DNA of 35,986 nucleotides from Acidobacteriota bacterium (GTDB lineage: Bacteria; Acidobacteriota; Terriglobia; Terriglobales; SCQP01). Positions 1 through 7,668 of this stretch are shown one piece after another. The translations under genes and the position numbers were made by a program. The DNA is taken from the NCBI GenBank assembly GCA_027314025.1, contig DAHVCP010000070.1, positions 1 to 35,986 of the forward strand. Reading direction: 5' to 3'. Positions within the stretch are counted from its first letter, which is position 1, and every line of letters begins with the position of its first letter. The notes beneath the pieces are model-generated. The model did not search any database, was not told the DNA's origin, and worked only from the letters and a program-made list of their open reading frames with translations.

Positions 1-74
1 GCGCCACGGGGGCACGCCCGCCGCACCCCGCGCAGAGGAGCGCCATCGAAGCGATAACAAACCGGCCCCATCTA

Positions 75-716
75 CTACACAGGCTTCGCATTGCCCCTCA
101 CGTTCACCGGCGGCGCCGGCCCCACCAAGCCTCCGCGGTCGCTCACGCCAAGCTTCGCGAATGAATTTTGAAGATGGAACCGCACCGTTCGTTCGCTGAT
201 GGCCAGGGCGCACGCGATTTCCTTATTCGAAAGGCCCCTGCCAGCTAGAGTGACAGCCTGCTCCTCACGGGCCGACAGTCCCCAATCCCTGCAACGCTCG
301 ACGGAGCAAAGCAGGAGGTAGCGCTCCAGCACATCGCGCCGAAACCAGGTGCGCCCGCCACGAACCGCCTCCACCGCGGCGCCGAGGTCCCGATCAACAT
401 CAGGATAGGCAACGAAGCCGCGCAACCCCCGAGGGATCAACCGGCATAGCTCCGCGTCGCCGAGCGACGGCCCGACAGCAACGAGAACACTCCGTACCGC
501 AACGCACATTGGATCGACGTAATAAGCAAGCGGCGTCCCGATTTTGTCCGAATCCGCCACCAGAACCGTCGGGGTCCCCGGGCCGTTGAAGGCGCTCCGA
601 GGTCCGCAAACGACTATGGACAAATTCCTGTCTCTGCTTAGAACTTCCGCCAGAAGACGCGCCGCAAGCGGGTGTCGCGAAAATACACCTACATCAATCG
701 TTTTTTGCGGGACCAT
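75..716 (-). CDS. LuxR/NarL-family DNA-binding regulator with degenerate receiver domain
   Basis: Predicted transcription regulator of 213 aa. The C-terminal part (about residues 145-200) is a LuxR-type helix-turn-helix: the LSAREEQAV start, then GLSNKEIACALAISERTVRFHLQN, the usual recognition-helix region. The N-terminal part has the length and secondary-structure rhythm of a NarL-type receiver, including a late segment ending in AVRGGRTWF. However, the phospho-acceptor region reads VLVADSDKIG without the usual mPxxdG loop, and the conserved late Lys is not evident, so phosphorylation is doubtful. The ATG at 716 is preceded by GAGG a few bases upstream. It is divergent from the S53 protease gene, with about 200 bp between them and a perfect dyad 23-39 bp upstream of the start. 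Control of itself or of the protease is possible but is only an inference. Confidence 0.85.
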   Translation of the reverse strand: MVPQKTIDVGVFSRHPLAARLLAEVLSRDRNLSIVVCGPRSAFNGPGTPTVLVADSDKIGTPLAYYVDPMCVAVRSVLVAVGPSLGDAELCRLIPRGLRGFVAYPDVDRDLGAAVEAVRGGRTWFRRDVLERYLLLCSVERCRDWGLSAREEQAVTLAGRGLSNKEIACALAISERTVRFHLQNSFAKLGVSDRGGLVGPAPPVNVRGNAKPV

Positions 717-738
717 AACACCTCAAGGCCCAGGGCTG

Positions 739-755
739 TAGCGTATCACACGCTA
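739..755. promoter_or_regulatory. Candidate operator dyad between regulator and protease genes
   Basis: TAGCGT-ATCAC-ACGCTA is a perfect 6-bp inverted repeat with a 5-bp spacer. It lies just upstream of the LuxR-type regulator start and in the shared region with the divergent protease gene. LuxR/NarL dimers bind dyads of this size, so autoregulation is plausible. No convincing -10/-35 pair was found around it. Confidence 0.35.
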
Positions 756-922
756 ATCTACCATTACTACTTTTAACCGATCTTGACTCCGAGGCCAGGG
801 AGCTGCCAAAACACTGGCTGCGGGGCTGCCGATGCGGCAATTAGCACCTGGCGCCCTCGCCAGTTGCTCCCTGGTTTGCGCCGGTGGCCAAACGAGCCTG
901 CAACACCCAGCGAAAGGGAGCA

Positions 923-3017
923 ATGAGTCACAAGATGGCAACTCTTATGATCGGCGTCTCGGCAGCTGCGGCGATGGCAGCGCTTATGCAAGTGCCGGCG
1001 CGAGCACAGGCGAACTATGCTTTGCCAACGCGCCACATCCCAGCCGCTGTGGCATCCGGCCGCGCGACCTTCATAAGAGCAATGTCCCCAAGTCATGTGC
1101 TGGGCATATCGATCATTCTGCCTGTTCGAAATCCGCCCGCGCTCCGGCAGTTTCTACGCGAGGTGAACGACCCATCCAGTCCGAACTATCGCCGCGTTCT
1201 GACACCGCAGCAATCAGCGGAGCAATTTTCCCCAACGGCACAACAGTACCAAGCGGTCGCCGAGTTCTTGGAGTCGAAAGGAATTGTCGTTACCCGCACA
1301 TGGCCCAACCGGCTGCTGATTGACGCCAGGGCGACGGCGGCCCAAATTCAAGGAGCCTTCCACACACCGATCGGTTTATACGAACTCGCAGCGCGCGGCA
1401 CCTTTTTCGCGCCGGAGCGCGAGCCGACGGTGTCGGTGAACCTTCCCATCTGGCACGTCGGCGGCCTGAGCAATTATGCCATTCCGCGGCCGGCGATTCT
1501 CCAGGCTCAGTCCGGCCCGGCACCGACATTGACCGGCTCCGGGCCCAACGGTTACTACATTGGTAGCGACCTCCGCGCAGCATAATTACGGGCAATCTGC
1601 CCTAAACGGCGCGGGGCAAACCGTGGGGCTGTTCGAGCTTGGCGGCTACGATATGAGCGACGTCGACGGGTATTTTTCCTCCCTCGGGCAGAACAACAAC
1701 GTCCCGGTCAACAACGTATTGATCGACACCCAGGTCAGCGGCTCGGACGGAGACGACACCGAACAGGTGTTAGACATTACCATAGCGGCATCCATGGCAC
1801 CCGGCCTTTCCCAGGTGCGCGTGTATATTGGTCCGCCGCCCAACGACTTCATTGCCGGCGTTACGGACGCAGACATGTTCGCCGCGATGGAGCAGGAAGA
1901 CATCGCAAAGCAGGTCAGCGTCTCCTGGCTTTGGCCGGACACCTCTGGCGCCGATCACCCGATTTTCCAGGAGATGGATGCGGACGGCCAGAACATCTTC
2001 GCTGCGTCAGGCGACGACAACTCCTACCCGAGCTCGCTCTACGTAGGGTACTACCCGGCAGAGGATTCGGCCGTAACCTCGGTGGGCGGGACGACCCTTA
2101 CGACCAGCGGTGCGGGCGGTTCGTGGGAATCCGAAACGGCGTGGGGACTGAACAACACCCTATGCGCCAGCGGCGGCAGCAGCGGCGGCGGCGTTTCGCC
2201 CGACGATATACCGATCCCGCAATATCAGCAATTGGCCGGCGTGATCAACTCCAGCAACGGAGGCTCCGCACAATATAGAAATGTCCCGGACGTTGCATCC
2301 GAAGCCAACTGCGACAATTATTTCTACGCCAATGGCGCCCCCGGGACCTCTGGGAACGGCGGTACGAGCTTTGCGGCCCCGACCTGGGCTGGGTACCTAG
2401 CGTTGGCCAATCAACAGGCGGCTGCAAACGGCAGCGGGCCAATCCCCTTCATCAATCAGACAATATATCAAGACGTTGCGAATGACCCATTGAGCCTCCA
2501 CATCAATTTCGTTGACATCACCAGCGGCACGAACTACGGCTATAATGCTGTTCCGGGCTACGATCTGGTGACTGGGTGGGGCAGCCCGAATGGGTGCGAT
2601 CTGATCAATACCCTCACCGGGACCAGCTCGTGCGCGCCCCCGGTGGGCAGCCCCTCGCCCACCAGCCTGAGCTTTGTCTCCCGATACAACCAGGCGGTAG
2701 TCGATGGCGATACGCTAACCAACGACGGCCCCGGGACCATTGCAATGAACACCGTTGCGACAAGTGGATCGCCTTATTTTTACGTCAGCTATGATGGCTG
2801 CCCCACCTATCTTCCAAAGGGAAGCTCCTGCCCTGTGCAGGTGACCTTCAACCCGGGAGGTTGTCTTTCGCCCCAGAGCGGTACGCTAACCTACTACGAT
2901 AGCGGGAGCGGCAGCTCCCAGCAGGTCGGCCTCTCAGGGAAAACCCTATCATGTACCCTCAGACCGACCGGGGCAACCGCACTGCCGGGAGGCAGCGCCG
3001 CGGCAACTACGAGGTAG
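923..3017 (+). pseudogene. S53 family (sedolisin/kumamolisin-like) serine-carboxyl protease, frameshifted
   Basis: Secreted acid protease of the S53 family, read in two frames. Part 1 (923-1585) starts at an ATG preceded by AAAGGGAG. It has a signal peptide (Lys, a hydrophobic stretch, then PARAQ) and a pro-kumamolisin activation domain (LRQFLREVNDPSSPNY region) and ends GSDLRAA-stop. Part 2 (open from 1560 to 3017, one frame later) resumes with NYGQSALNGAGQTV, exactly where the mature enzyme should continue. All catalytic elements are in part 2: Glu and Asp in DTEQVLDIT, the oxyanion Asp in AASGDD, the Ser in GGTSFAAP, and the Ca-site region near VTGWGSPNG. The last 110 or so residues look like an ASH/Ig-like domain. 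Losing two bases from CATATAAT to give CATAAT near 1583 would explain the break. It could instead be a sequencing error, in which case the gene is intact. An upstream GTG at 884 is in frame but has no better ribosome site. Confidence 0.85.
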
Positions 3018-3095
3018 GGGGCGCGGAGGAGTCGCGATTATCCCACCCTGCAACTGGGGTACTCGGCCCGAACATCGGGGGCCAGCCCCGCGTCT

Positions 3096-3115
3096 GCCCC
3101 GGGTCGCCCCGGGGC
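3096..3115. terminator. GC hairpin downstream of the S53 protease gene
   Basis: GCCCCGGG-TCGC-CCCGGGGC is a perfect 8-bp stem with a 4-nt loop, 79 bp after the protease stop. No T-run follows, so it may only stabilise a 3' end. The surrounding 3018-3484 contains no gene I can support. It holds this hairpin, a tRNA-like fragment at 3308-3340, a hairpin at 3370-3385 and one copy of a short duplication. Confidence 0.35.
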
Positions 3116-3307
3116 CGGGGGAGTCACCCGGCGACCGCGCCGGCGGCGAGGGGCTGCCCACGAGGGTGAGCAGCGGTGCCAGCGTTCGTTAGTCTGCCTC
3201 CCATTCGTCTCCAAAACCGGGCTGAATTAGGCCGCTTTTCGGGGATAGGGACGTAGAAAAGGCACGCGGGCCAAAGGATTTAGGGTTGTGAAGAAAGAAT
3301 TGACGCG

Positions 3308-3340
3308 GTAGAGGTCAGCGGTTCGCGTCCGCTGGGAGCG
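3308..3340 (+). other. tRNA-like T-arm fragment (possible old attachment site)
   Basis: AGCGG-TTCGCGT-CCGCT forms a perfect 5-bp T-stem with a TTCG-starting 7-nt loop. It is preceded by AGAGGTC, as in the variable loop of many tRNAs. The rest of a tRNA is missing and the loop lacks the conserved A58. It may be a degenerate tRNA 3' half left by integration at the edge of the less GC-rich left segment, or a chance match. Confidence 0.2.
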
Positions 3341-3401
3341 CGCCGCGGGACGGGGGCCCAGAGCCGGCAGCCCGCCGGGGCGGGCGAGGACGGCGGCGCC
3401 A

Positions 3402-3459
3402 CGGTCTGTTAACCTGGCCAGCGTGACGCACGGCGGCGCGGTGGCGCCTGGGACGGGGA
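3402..3459 (+). repeat. Copy 1 of duplicated recJ-start segment
   Basis: About 50 of 59 positions match 3860-3917, which covers the recJ start region, including an identical run AACCTGGCCAGCGTGAC. It is preceded by a GC hairpin (3370-3385, GCCCGCC/GGCGGGC), as is copy 2. The two copies lie 458 bp apart and flank the zinc-ribbon gene. Confidence 0.6.
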
Positions 3460-3484
3460 TTGGGCGGGGGAAGGAAAGGCCTCG

Positions 3485-3790
3485 GTGAGGTGTCCCGTTT
3501 GCGGCGGCCGGGTCGAGCGAACGGCGCTGCGGCTTACTGCGCCGTTTCGGTGCCCGTCGTGCGGTGCGGAACTGGAGTGCGGCAAGAGCTACGGCCGCAG
3601 CCGCGCCGTGGTTGGCATATCGCTCGGGGCCGCCCTGGCGAAATTCCTGCGGGTCGGGTGGCCCCTTTTCCCGTTTGTGGCGCTGGCGGCGTGCACCCTT
3701 CTGGCGCGCCCTATTATGGCCCTCAGCCTCCGGTACTTTCCGCCACGCCTGCGCCCTCGGGTCGGCCCCGGGCTCGGCCTCGGGAAGTAA
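3485..3790 (+). CDS. Small zinc-ribbon membrane protein
   Basis: Hypothetical 101-aa protein. The first 35 residues hold two Cys pairs, CPVC at the N-terminus and CPSC about 20 residues later, plus another Cys, typical of a zinc ribbon. Two hydrophobic stretches follow (around GISLGAALAKFL and PLFPFVALAACTLLARPIMAL), giving one or two membrane segments with a basic, glycine-rich C-terminal tail. The GTG start is preceded by GGAAAGG. The gene sits between two copies of a short duplicated segment, directly upstream of recJ. I do not recognise a specific family, and its function is unknown. Confidence 0.55.
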   Translation: MRCPVCGGRVERTALRLTAPFRCPSCGAELECGKSYGRSRAVVGISLGAALAKFLRVGWPLFPFVALAACTLLARPIMALSLRYFPPRLRPRVGPGLGLGK

Positions 3791-3839
3791 GGGCTGCGCA
3801 GGGCTCGGGTCTGTCGGAGGCGCGGGCCGATCACGCTAG

Positions 3840-3857
3840 GCCCGCCGCGCGGCGGGC
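3840..3857. terminator. Perfect 18-bp GC palindrome before recJ
   Basis: GCCCGCCGC-GCGGCGGGC is self-complementary over 18 bp, 50 bp after the zinc-ribbon gene stop and 24 bp before recJ. It could form a cruciform or a hairpin end for the upstream transcript. No T-run follows. A related hairpin precedes the upstream duplicate at 3370-3385. Confidence 0.3.
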
Positions 3858-3859
3858 GG

Positions 3860-3917
3860 CGGTCTGGTAACCTGGCCAGCGTGACCTATGGGGGCGCGGA
3901 GGCGCGCGGGGCGGGGA
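3860..3917 (+). repeat. Copy 2 of duplicated segment (recJ start region)
   Basis: Matches 3402-3459 at about 85% and covers the recJ GTG start and its first dozen codons. Because the functional start is here, this is presumably the parental copy and the upstream one a decayed duplicate. Confidence 0.6.
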
Positions 3918-5680
3918 CGGGGCGGTTGCTGGGCCGGGTGCTGGCGGCGCGGGGCATTCGCGACCCCGAGGCGGCGCGGGCGTTTTTGCATCCCGGCTGG
4001 GGCGAGCTGCATTCGCCTTGGCGGATGGCGGGGATGGAGGCGGCGGCGGCGCGCATTGGCGCGGCGGTGGCGGGGCGGGAGCCAATCTTCATTTATGGCG
4101 ACTATGACGCCGACGGGCTGACGGCCACGGCGCTGCTACAGGCGGCGATCGCGCGGCTGGGCGGGGAGGTGACGGCGTATATCCCGGACCGGCTAGGCTC
4201 CGGCTACGGGCTGCACTTGCCGGCGATGGAAGCGGCGGCGCGGGCGGGGGCGCGGCTGATGATTACGGTGGACGGGGGCATCCGGGAACACGCGGCGATC
4301 GCGCAGGCGGCGGCGTGGGGCATGGAGACAATCGTGACCGACCACCATTTGCCCGCAGCGGAGCTGCCGCCGGCGCTGGCGGTGCTGAATCCGCACCGGC
4401 GGGATTGTCCCTATCCCGACGCCGGGCTGACCGGCGTGGGAGTGGCGTTCAAGCTGGCGCAGGCGCTGTTTGAGCGCGCCGGATTGGCGGCGGCGGGCGA
4501 GCCGTCGGCATGGCTGGCGGCGGCGTGCAAGCTGGTGGCGATTGGGACGGTGGCGGACGCGGCGGCGCTGACGGGGGAAAACCGGGCGCTGGCGCGGCTG
4601 GGGCTGGACGCGCTGAACGGGAGCAACGCGCCGGGGCTGGCGGCGCTGCTGCGGCTGGCGCGGCGGGAGGAGTCGCGCGACCCGTGGCGGGCGGAGGATT
4701 TGGCGTTCCGCATCGCGCCGCGGCTGAACGCGGCGGGACGGATGGCGCGGGCGGATGTGGCGCTGGCGCTGCTGACGGCGCGCGGAGCGGAGGTTGAGGA
4801 GCTGGCGCGGCAGCTCGAGGAGCTGAACCAAAGCCGGCAAGAGGCGGAGCGGAACGTTTGCAGCGAGGCGCTGGCGATGCTGGCGCTGGCGCCGGATGCG
4901 AGCGAAGAGCCGATTTTGGTGCTGGACAGCGCGGGCTGGCACCGCGGCGTTCTGGGGCTGGCGGCGGCGCGGGTAATGGCGGCGACGGGGAAGCCGGTGC
5001 TGATCTTCTCGCGGGAAAACGGCCTGGCGCATGGCTCGGGGCGGGCGCCGGCAGGGCGGCATTTGCTGGCGGCGCTGGAGCGCTGCGGGGAATTGTTCGC
5101 GCGCTTCGGCGGCCACGCGCAGGCGGTGGGCTGCGTGCTGGCCAGCGAGCGGCTGCCGGAACTGCGGGAACGGCTGCGCGCGGCGGCGGCGGAGGCTTGG
5201 GCGGCGGAGGCGGCGAGGCCGGCGGCGGCGACCGCCGAGGCATCGGCGGCTGCGGGAGCGCCGGCGGACGCGGCGGCGCTGGAAGCGGCGGAGGCCGAGG
5301 CGGCGGCGATTCCGGTGGAGGCGGGGGAGCTGACGGCGGAGGCGGTACGGGAGCTGGAGCTGCTGGAGCCATGCGGGGCGGGGAATCCCGCGCCGGTGTT
5401 CGCCGCCCGTCTGCGGCTGCTGGCGGCGCCGGCGGTGCTGAAAGACCGGCATTTGAAGCTGCGCGTGGCGGGCGCGGACGGGGCGGCGCTGGACGCGCTG
5501 CAATGGAATGCGGCGGAGCGGGCCGCCGGACTGGCGGCGGGCGACACGGTGGCGCTGCGGTTCCAGGCGGAGTACTCCCGCCATGCGCGCTTCGGCGAGC
5601 GCGTGCAGCTGATGATTCAGGGCTGGGACGGCGGCGCCGGCGGCTCGCGGGCGGAGGGCGCTGGGGGCGCGGGGCGGTGA
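3881..5680 (+). CDS. recJ: Single-stranded-DNA-specific 5'-3' exonuclease RecJ
   Basis: RecJ degrades single-stranded DNA 5' to 3' in recombinational and mismatch repair, using a two-metal DHH active site. Visible here are GDYDADG (Asp74, Asp76, Asp78), TVDGGI near residue 130 (Asp131), TDHH (Asp154-His156), IGTVAD, RLNAAGRM and, in the DHHA1 part, RFGGHAQAVG. The C-terminal section from about residue 505 is the OB-fold region (PCGAGNPAPVF). At 599 aa it is slightly longer than usual. The extra length is an Ala/Glu-rich low-complexity stretch between the DHHA1 and OB parts. The GTG start has no strong ribosome site, but no better start precedes the domain. The stop is 2 bp before the phosphopantetheinyl transferase ATG, implying co-transcription. 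Confidence 0.96.
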   Translation: MTYGGAEARGAGTGRLLGRVLAARGIRDPEAARAFLHPGWGELHSPWRMAGMEAAAARIGAAVAGREPIFIYGDYDADGLTATALLQAAIARLGGEVTAYIPDRLGSGYGLHLPAMEAAARAGARLMITVDGGIREHAAIAQAAAWGMETIVTDHHLPAAELPPALAVLNPHRRDCPYPDAGLTGVGVAFKLAQALFERAGLAAAGEPSAWLAAACKLVAIGTVADAAALTGENRALARLGLDALNGSNAPGLAALLRLARREESRDPWRAEDLAFRIAPRLNAAGRMARADVALALLTARGAEVEELARQLEELNQSRQEAERNVCSEALAMLALAPDASEEPILVLDSAGWHRGVLGLAAARVMAATGKPVLIFSRENGLAHGSGRAPAGRHLLAALERCGELFARFGGHAQAVGCVLASERLPELRERLRAAAAEAWAAEAARPAAATAEASAAAGAPADAAALEAAEAEAAAIPVEAGELTAEAVRELELLEPCGAGNPAPVFAARLRLLAAPAVLKDRHLKLRVAGADGAALDALQWNAAERAAGLAAGDTVALRFQAEYSRHARFGERVQLMIQGWDGGAGGSRAEGAGGAGR

Positions 5681-5682
5681 GG

Positions 5683-6384
5683 ATGGCGGACGCCGGGGGA
5701 GAAGGTACCGCCGAGGTGTGGGCGCGGTGCTTTCCGCTGGAGGTGAGCGACGCGGACTTGGCGCGGTTCGCGGCGCAGCTCTCGGAGGAGGAGCGGGCGC
5801 GCGCGGATCGGTTCTACTTCGAGCGCGACCGGCGCAGCTTTATCGCCGCGCGGGGCGGGCTGCGGGAAATTTTGGGCGGGGTTTTGCAAATGCCGCCGGC
5901 GGAACTGGAGTTCGCCTACGGGGAGCGCGGCAAGCCGCGGCTGAGCGGGCCGCGGGGGGAGCGTTTCTTTTTCAACCTCAGCCACTCGGGGGAGTGGGCG
6001 CTATTGGCGTGGACTCGGGCCGGGGAGATCGGGGCGGATATCGAGAAGATGCGGCCAGTGACGCGGGGACTGGCCGCGCGGTATTTCGCGCCGGAGGAAG
6101 TGGCGGCGCTGCGGGCGCTGCCGGCGGCGGAGCAGGAGGCGGGGTTCTTCCGCTGCTGGACGCGGAAGGAGGCGTATTTGAAGGCGCTGGGCAGCGGGCT
6201 GGCTCTGCCGCTGGACGGCTTCGAGGTTTCGCTGGCTGCGGGCGCGCCGGCGGCGCTGCTGGCGGTGCGGGGCGCGCCGCGAGAGGCGGAGGAGTGGCGG
6301 CTGGAGCACCTGGAGCCGGCGCCGGGATACTGCGCCGCCATCGCCCTGCGGCGGCGGGAGTGGCGGCTACACTGGAATTACTGA
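5683..6384 (+). CDS. 4'-phosphopantetheinyl transferase, Sfp type
   Basis: Transfers phosphopantetheine from CoA to a conserved Ser of acyl or peptidyl carrier proteins. The 233-aa size and two signatures fit the Sfp/Gsp/HetI group. One is GADIEKMRPV around the centre, with the Mg-binding Asp/Glu. The other is FRCWTRKEAYLKALGSGL about 45 residues later, with the WxxKEAxxK catalytic motif. PRLSGPRGERFFFNLSHSGEWAL matches the CoA-binding N-terminal half, with the NLSHS motif. The ATG at 5683 is 2 bp after recJ, and the reading frame extends upstream only as an antisense-like GC artefact. No carrier protein is seen in the window, so the partner is unknown. The degenerate megasynthase 1.3 kb downstream has no carrier motif. 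Confidence 0.92.
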   Translation: MADAGGEGTAEVWARCFPLEVSDADLARFAAQLSEEERARADRFYFERDRRSFIAARGGLREILGGVLQMPPAELEFAYGERGKPRLSGPRGERFFFNLSHSGEWALLAWTRAGEIGADIEKMRPVTRGLAARYFAPEEVAALRALPAAEQEAGFFRCWTRKEAYLKALGSGLALPLDGFEVSLAAGAPAALLAVRGAPREAEEWRLEHLEPAPGYCAAIALRRREWRLHWNY

Positions 6385-6433
6385 CCAGTGCGGCTCATTG
6401 GCCGCGAAATCGCAGTGTGACGGGGGTGACGCG

Positions 6434-7420
6434 ATGACAATCTGGCGCCAAGTGCGGCGGCAATCCGCCGCGATAGCGATGGTTCGGCGGCGTTCCGCCG
6501 CGATAGCGATGGTTCGGCGGCGTTCCGCCGCGATAGCGATGCTGCGGCGGCAATCCGCCGCCGTGAGGATGATATTGGCGGTGGTGCTGGCGATGGCCGC
6601 GGCGGCAGCGGCGGCGACCCCGCCGAACGCGGGGCGGCAGCAAGCGGTGCGCACCAACGGGCGCAAGACGAAGGGCGCGAAACGGCATCCGGTGCGCCTG
6701 CACCAGCCGCATGAACCGTGGCAGGGATGGAAGGGCACGGGCAGCCTGGGGTACAGCATGACCACGGGCGACACGCAAGCCCGCAGCCTCTCCGCCAACC
6801 TGCATGCGGTGCGCGGCGGCAAAAACGGCAAGCACGGGCGGGCCAAGTGGCAGACGCTGGTGAACGCGACGCTGCTGTTTTCCCACTCCAGCAGCAATAG
6901 CGGCGCGGTGATCCAGTCGGACACGGTCAGCGGCGGGGTGCGCGAGGACCGGGCGCTGGACAAGCAGAACTTTCTGTTCGCCATGGCGCAGCTCGACTAC
7001 ATCCAGCCGCAGGGCATCCGGCTGCGGCAGACCTATGGCGGCGGCTATGGGCGGGACCTGTGGCAGACCAAGCGGCTGACGTTCAGCGGCCTGTTGGGCA
7101 TGACCTATGTGCATACGGCGTTCGCGCCAGTGGCGGGGGCGCCGGTGGCGCTGACGCAGAACAGCGCCGAGGTGCTGGTGGGGGAAAACTTGACGCTGAA
7201 GCTGGCGCACGGGATGAAGATCATCCACGACTTGGAGTTTTACCCCAACCTGAGCCAAACCGGGCAGTACCGGTTCGATACCAACACGGCGTTCGCCGCG
7301 CCGGTCAGCAAGCGGCTGTCGTTCACGCTGAGCTACGTCGAGTTTTATTTGAGCAACCCGCTGCCGGGGAATCACAAGAACAATTCGACCTTGGCCGCCG
7401 GGCTCGGCGTCACCTTCTAA
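6434..7420 (+). CDS. DUF481-family outer-membrane beta-barrel protein
   Basis: Predicted salt-stress-type (DUF481) outer-membrane protein of unknown role. The body from about residue 95 begins WQGWKGTGSLGYSMTTGDTQ, the typical DUF481 opening. Alternating beta-strand-like segments follow, ending in GVTF with a C-terminal Phe, as expected for BamA-dependent barrels. The N-terminus is odd: four 10-residue repeats (RRxSAAIAM) encoded by 30-bp hairpin repeats precede a signal peptide (MILAVVLAMAAAAAAAT). Three starts are possible: ATG 6434 with GGGGGTG upstream, ATG 6539 (giving a short RR-containing signal peptide), or ATG 6569 preceded by GTGAGG. I list the longest with a ribosome site, but the mature protein is the same in each case. 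It lies 49 bp after the transferase gene. Confidence 0.8.
   Translation: MTIWRQVRRQSAAIAMVRRRSAAIAMVRRRSAAIAMLRRQSAAVRMILAVVLAMAAAAAAATPPNAGRQQAVRTNGRKTKGAKRHPVRLHQPHEPWQGWKGTGSLGYSMTTGDTQARSLSANLHAVRGGKNGKHGRAKWQTLVNATLLFSHSSSNSGAVIQSDTVSGGVREDRALDKQNFLFAMAQLDYIQPQGIRLRQTYGGGYGRDLWQTKRLTFSGLLGMTYVHTAFAPVAGAPVALTQNSAEVLVGENLTLKLAHGMKIIHDLEFYPNLSQTGQYRFDTNTAFAAPVSKRLSFTLSYVEFYLSNPLPGNHKNNSTLAAGLGVTF
6451..6570 (+). repeat. Four tandem 30-bp hairpin repeats in the DUF481 leader
   Basis: Units at 6451, 6481, 6511 and 6541, each exactly 30 bp. Units 2 and 3 are identical. Units 1 and 4 carry CAAT in place of CGTT in the loop, and unit 4 has a diverged tail. Each has a GC stem such as GCGGCGG-CAAT-CCGCCGC or CGGCGG-CGTT-CCGCCG. 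Being a multiple of three, the array stays in frame and gives a potential ATG per unit. A single related core (GGCGG-CAGT-CCGCC) occurs at 27647-27660. Confidence 0.85.
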
Positions 7421-7422
7421 TT

Positions 7423-7607
7423 TGGGCGGGGCGATCAGCGGCGCATAGCTTCGTTAGGCCGGGGCTCGGGCTCCTCATGTACATCTGGGTACATTGCGTC
7501 GCCCTCGCCCCGTCCCGCCTCGCTCTGCTTGCTTCTCGCCCCGCTCACGCGACCCGTGGGTGAGCCCAACGGCTTTCTCGGGCCAGAGGCTGGGCGGGGC
7601 GATCAGC
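7423..7607. repeat. 17-bp direct repeat pair flanking an intergenic element with a dyad
   Basis: TGGGCGGGGCGATCAGC occurs at 7423-7439 and again at 7591-7607. Between them lies ATGTAC-ATCTGG-GTACAT (7477-7494), a perfect 6-bp inverted repeat. The region separates the DUF481 gene from the convergent megasynthase-like ORF. The arrangement resembles a small non-coding repeat element with target-like duplications. No transposase is present. Confidence 0.5.
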
Positions 7608-7629
7608 TGTCGCCGGCAGCGCGCCGGGC

Positions 7630-7668
7630 CGACAACCGGGACGGCTATTCCACCACCTTCGCGGCGGC
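7630..7668. repeat. Dispersed repeat, copy D (3' end of megasynthase-like ORF)
   Basis: CGACAACCGGGACGGCTATTC and the following CACCACCTTCGCGG match copies A, B and C near 11.1-11.45 kb. This copy supplies the last few codons and the TAG stop (7645-7647) of the minus-strand megasynthase-like ORF. Confidence 0.6.

Noticed and set aside
783-811. TTGACT as -35 of the S53 protease promoter
   Set aside because: The sequence 17 bp downstream (CCAAAA) does not resemble a -10 box, so no promoter is claimed.
1560-1590. Programmed +1 frameshift in the S53 protease
   Set aside because: No slippery site or stimulatory structure of a known type is evident. A 2-bp loss in a short AT repeat or a sequence error is simpler.
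4193-5584. Long minus-strand open frames inside recJ (up to 463 codons)
   Set aside because: They are Arg/Pro/Ala-rich products of GC-rich codon bias opposite a clear recJ and have no domain signatures.
6451-6570. CRISPR array
   Set aside because: The 30-bp units are directly contiguous with no unique spacers and lie in frame in a coding leader.
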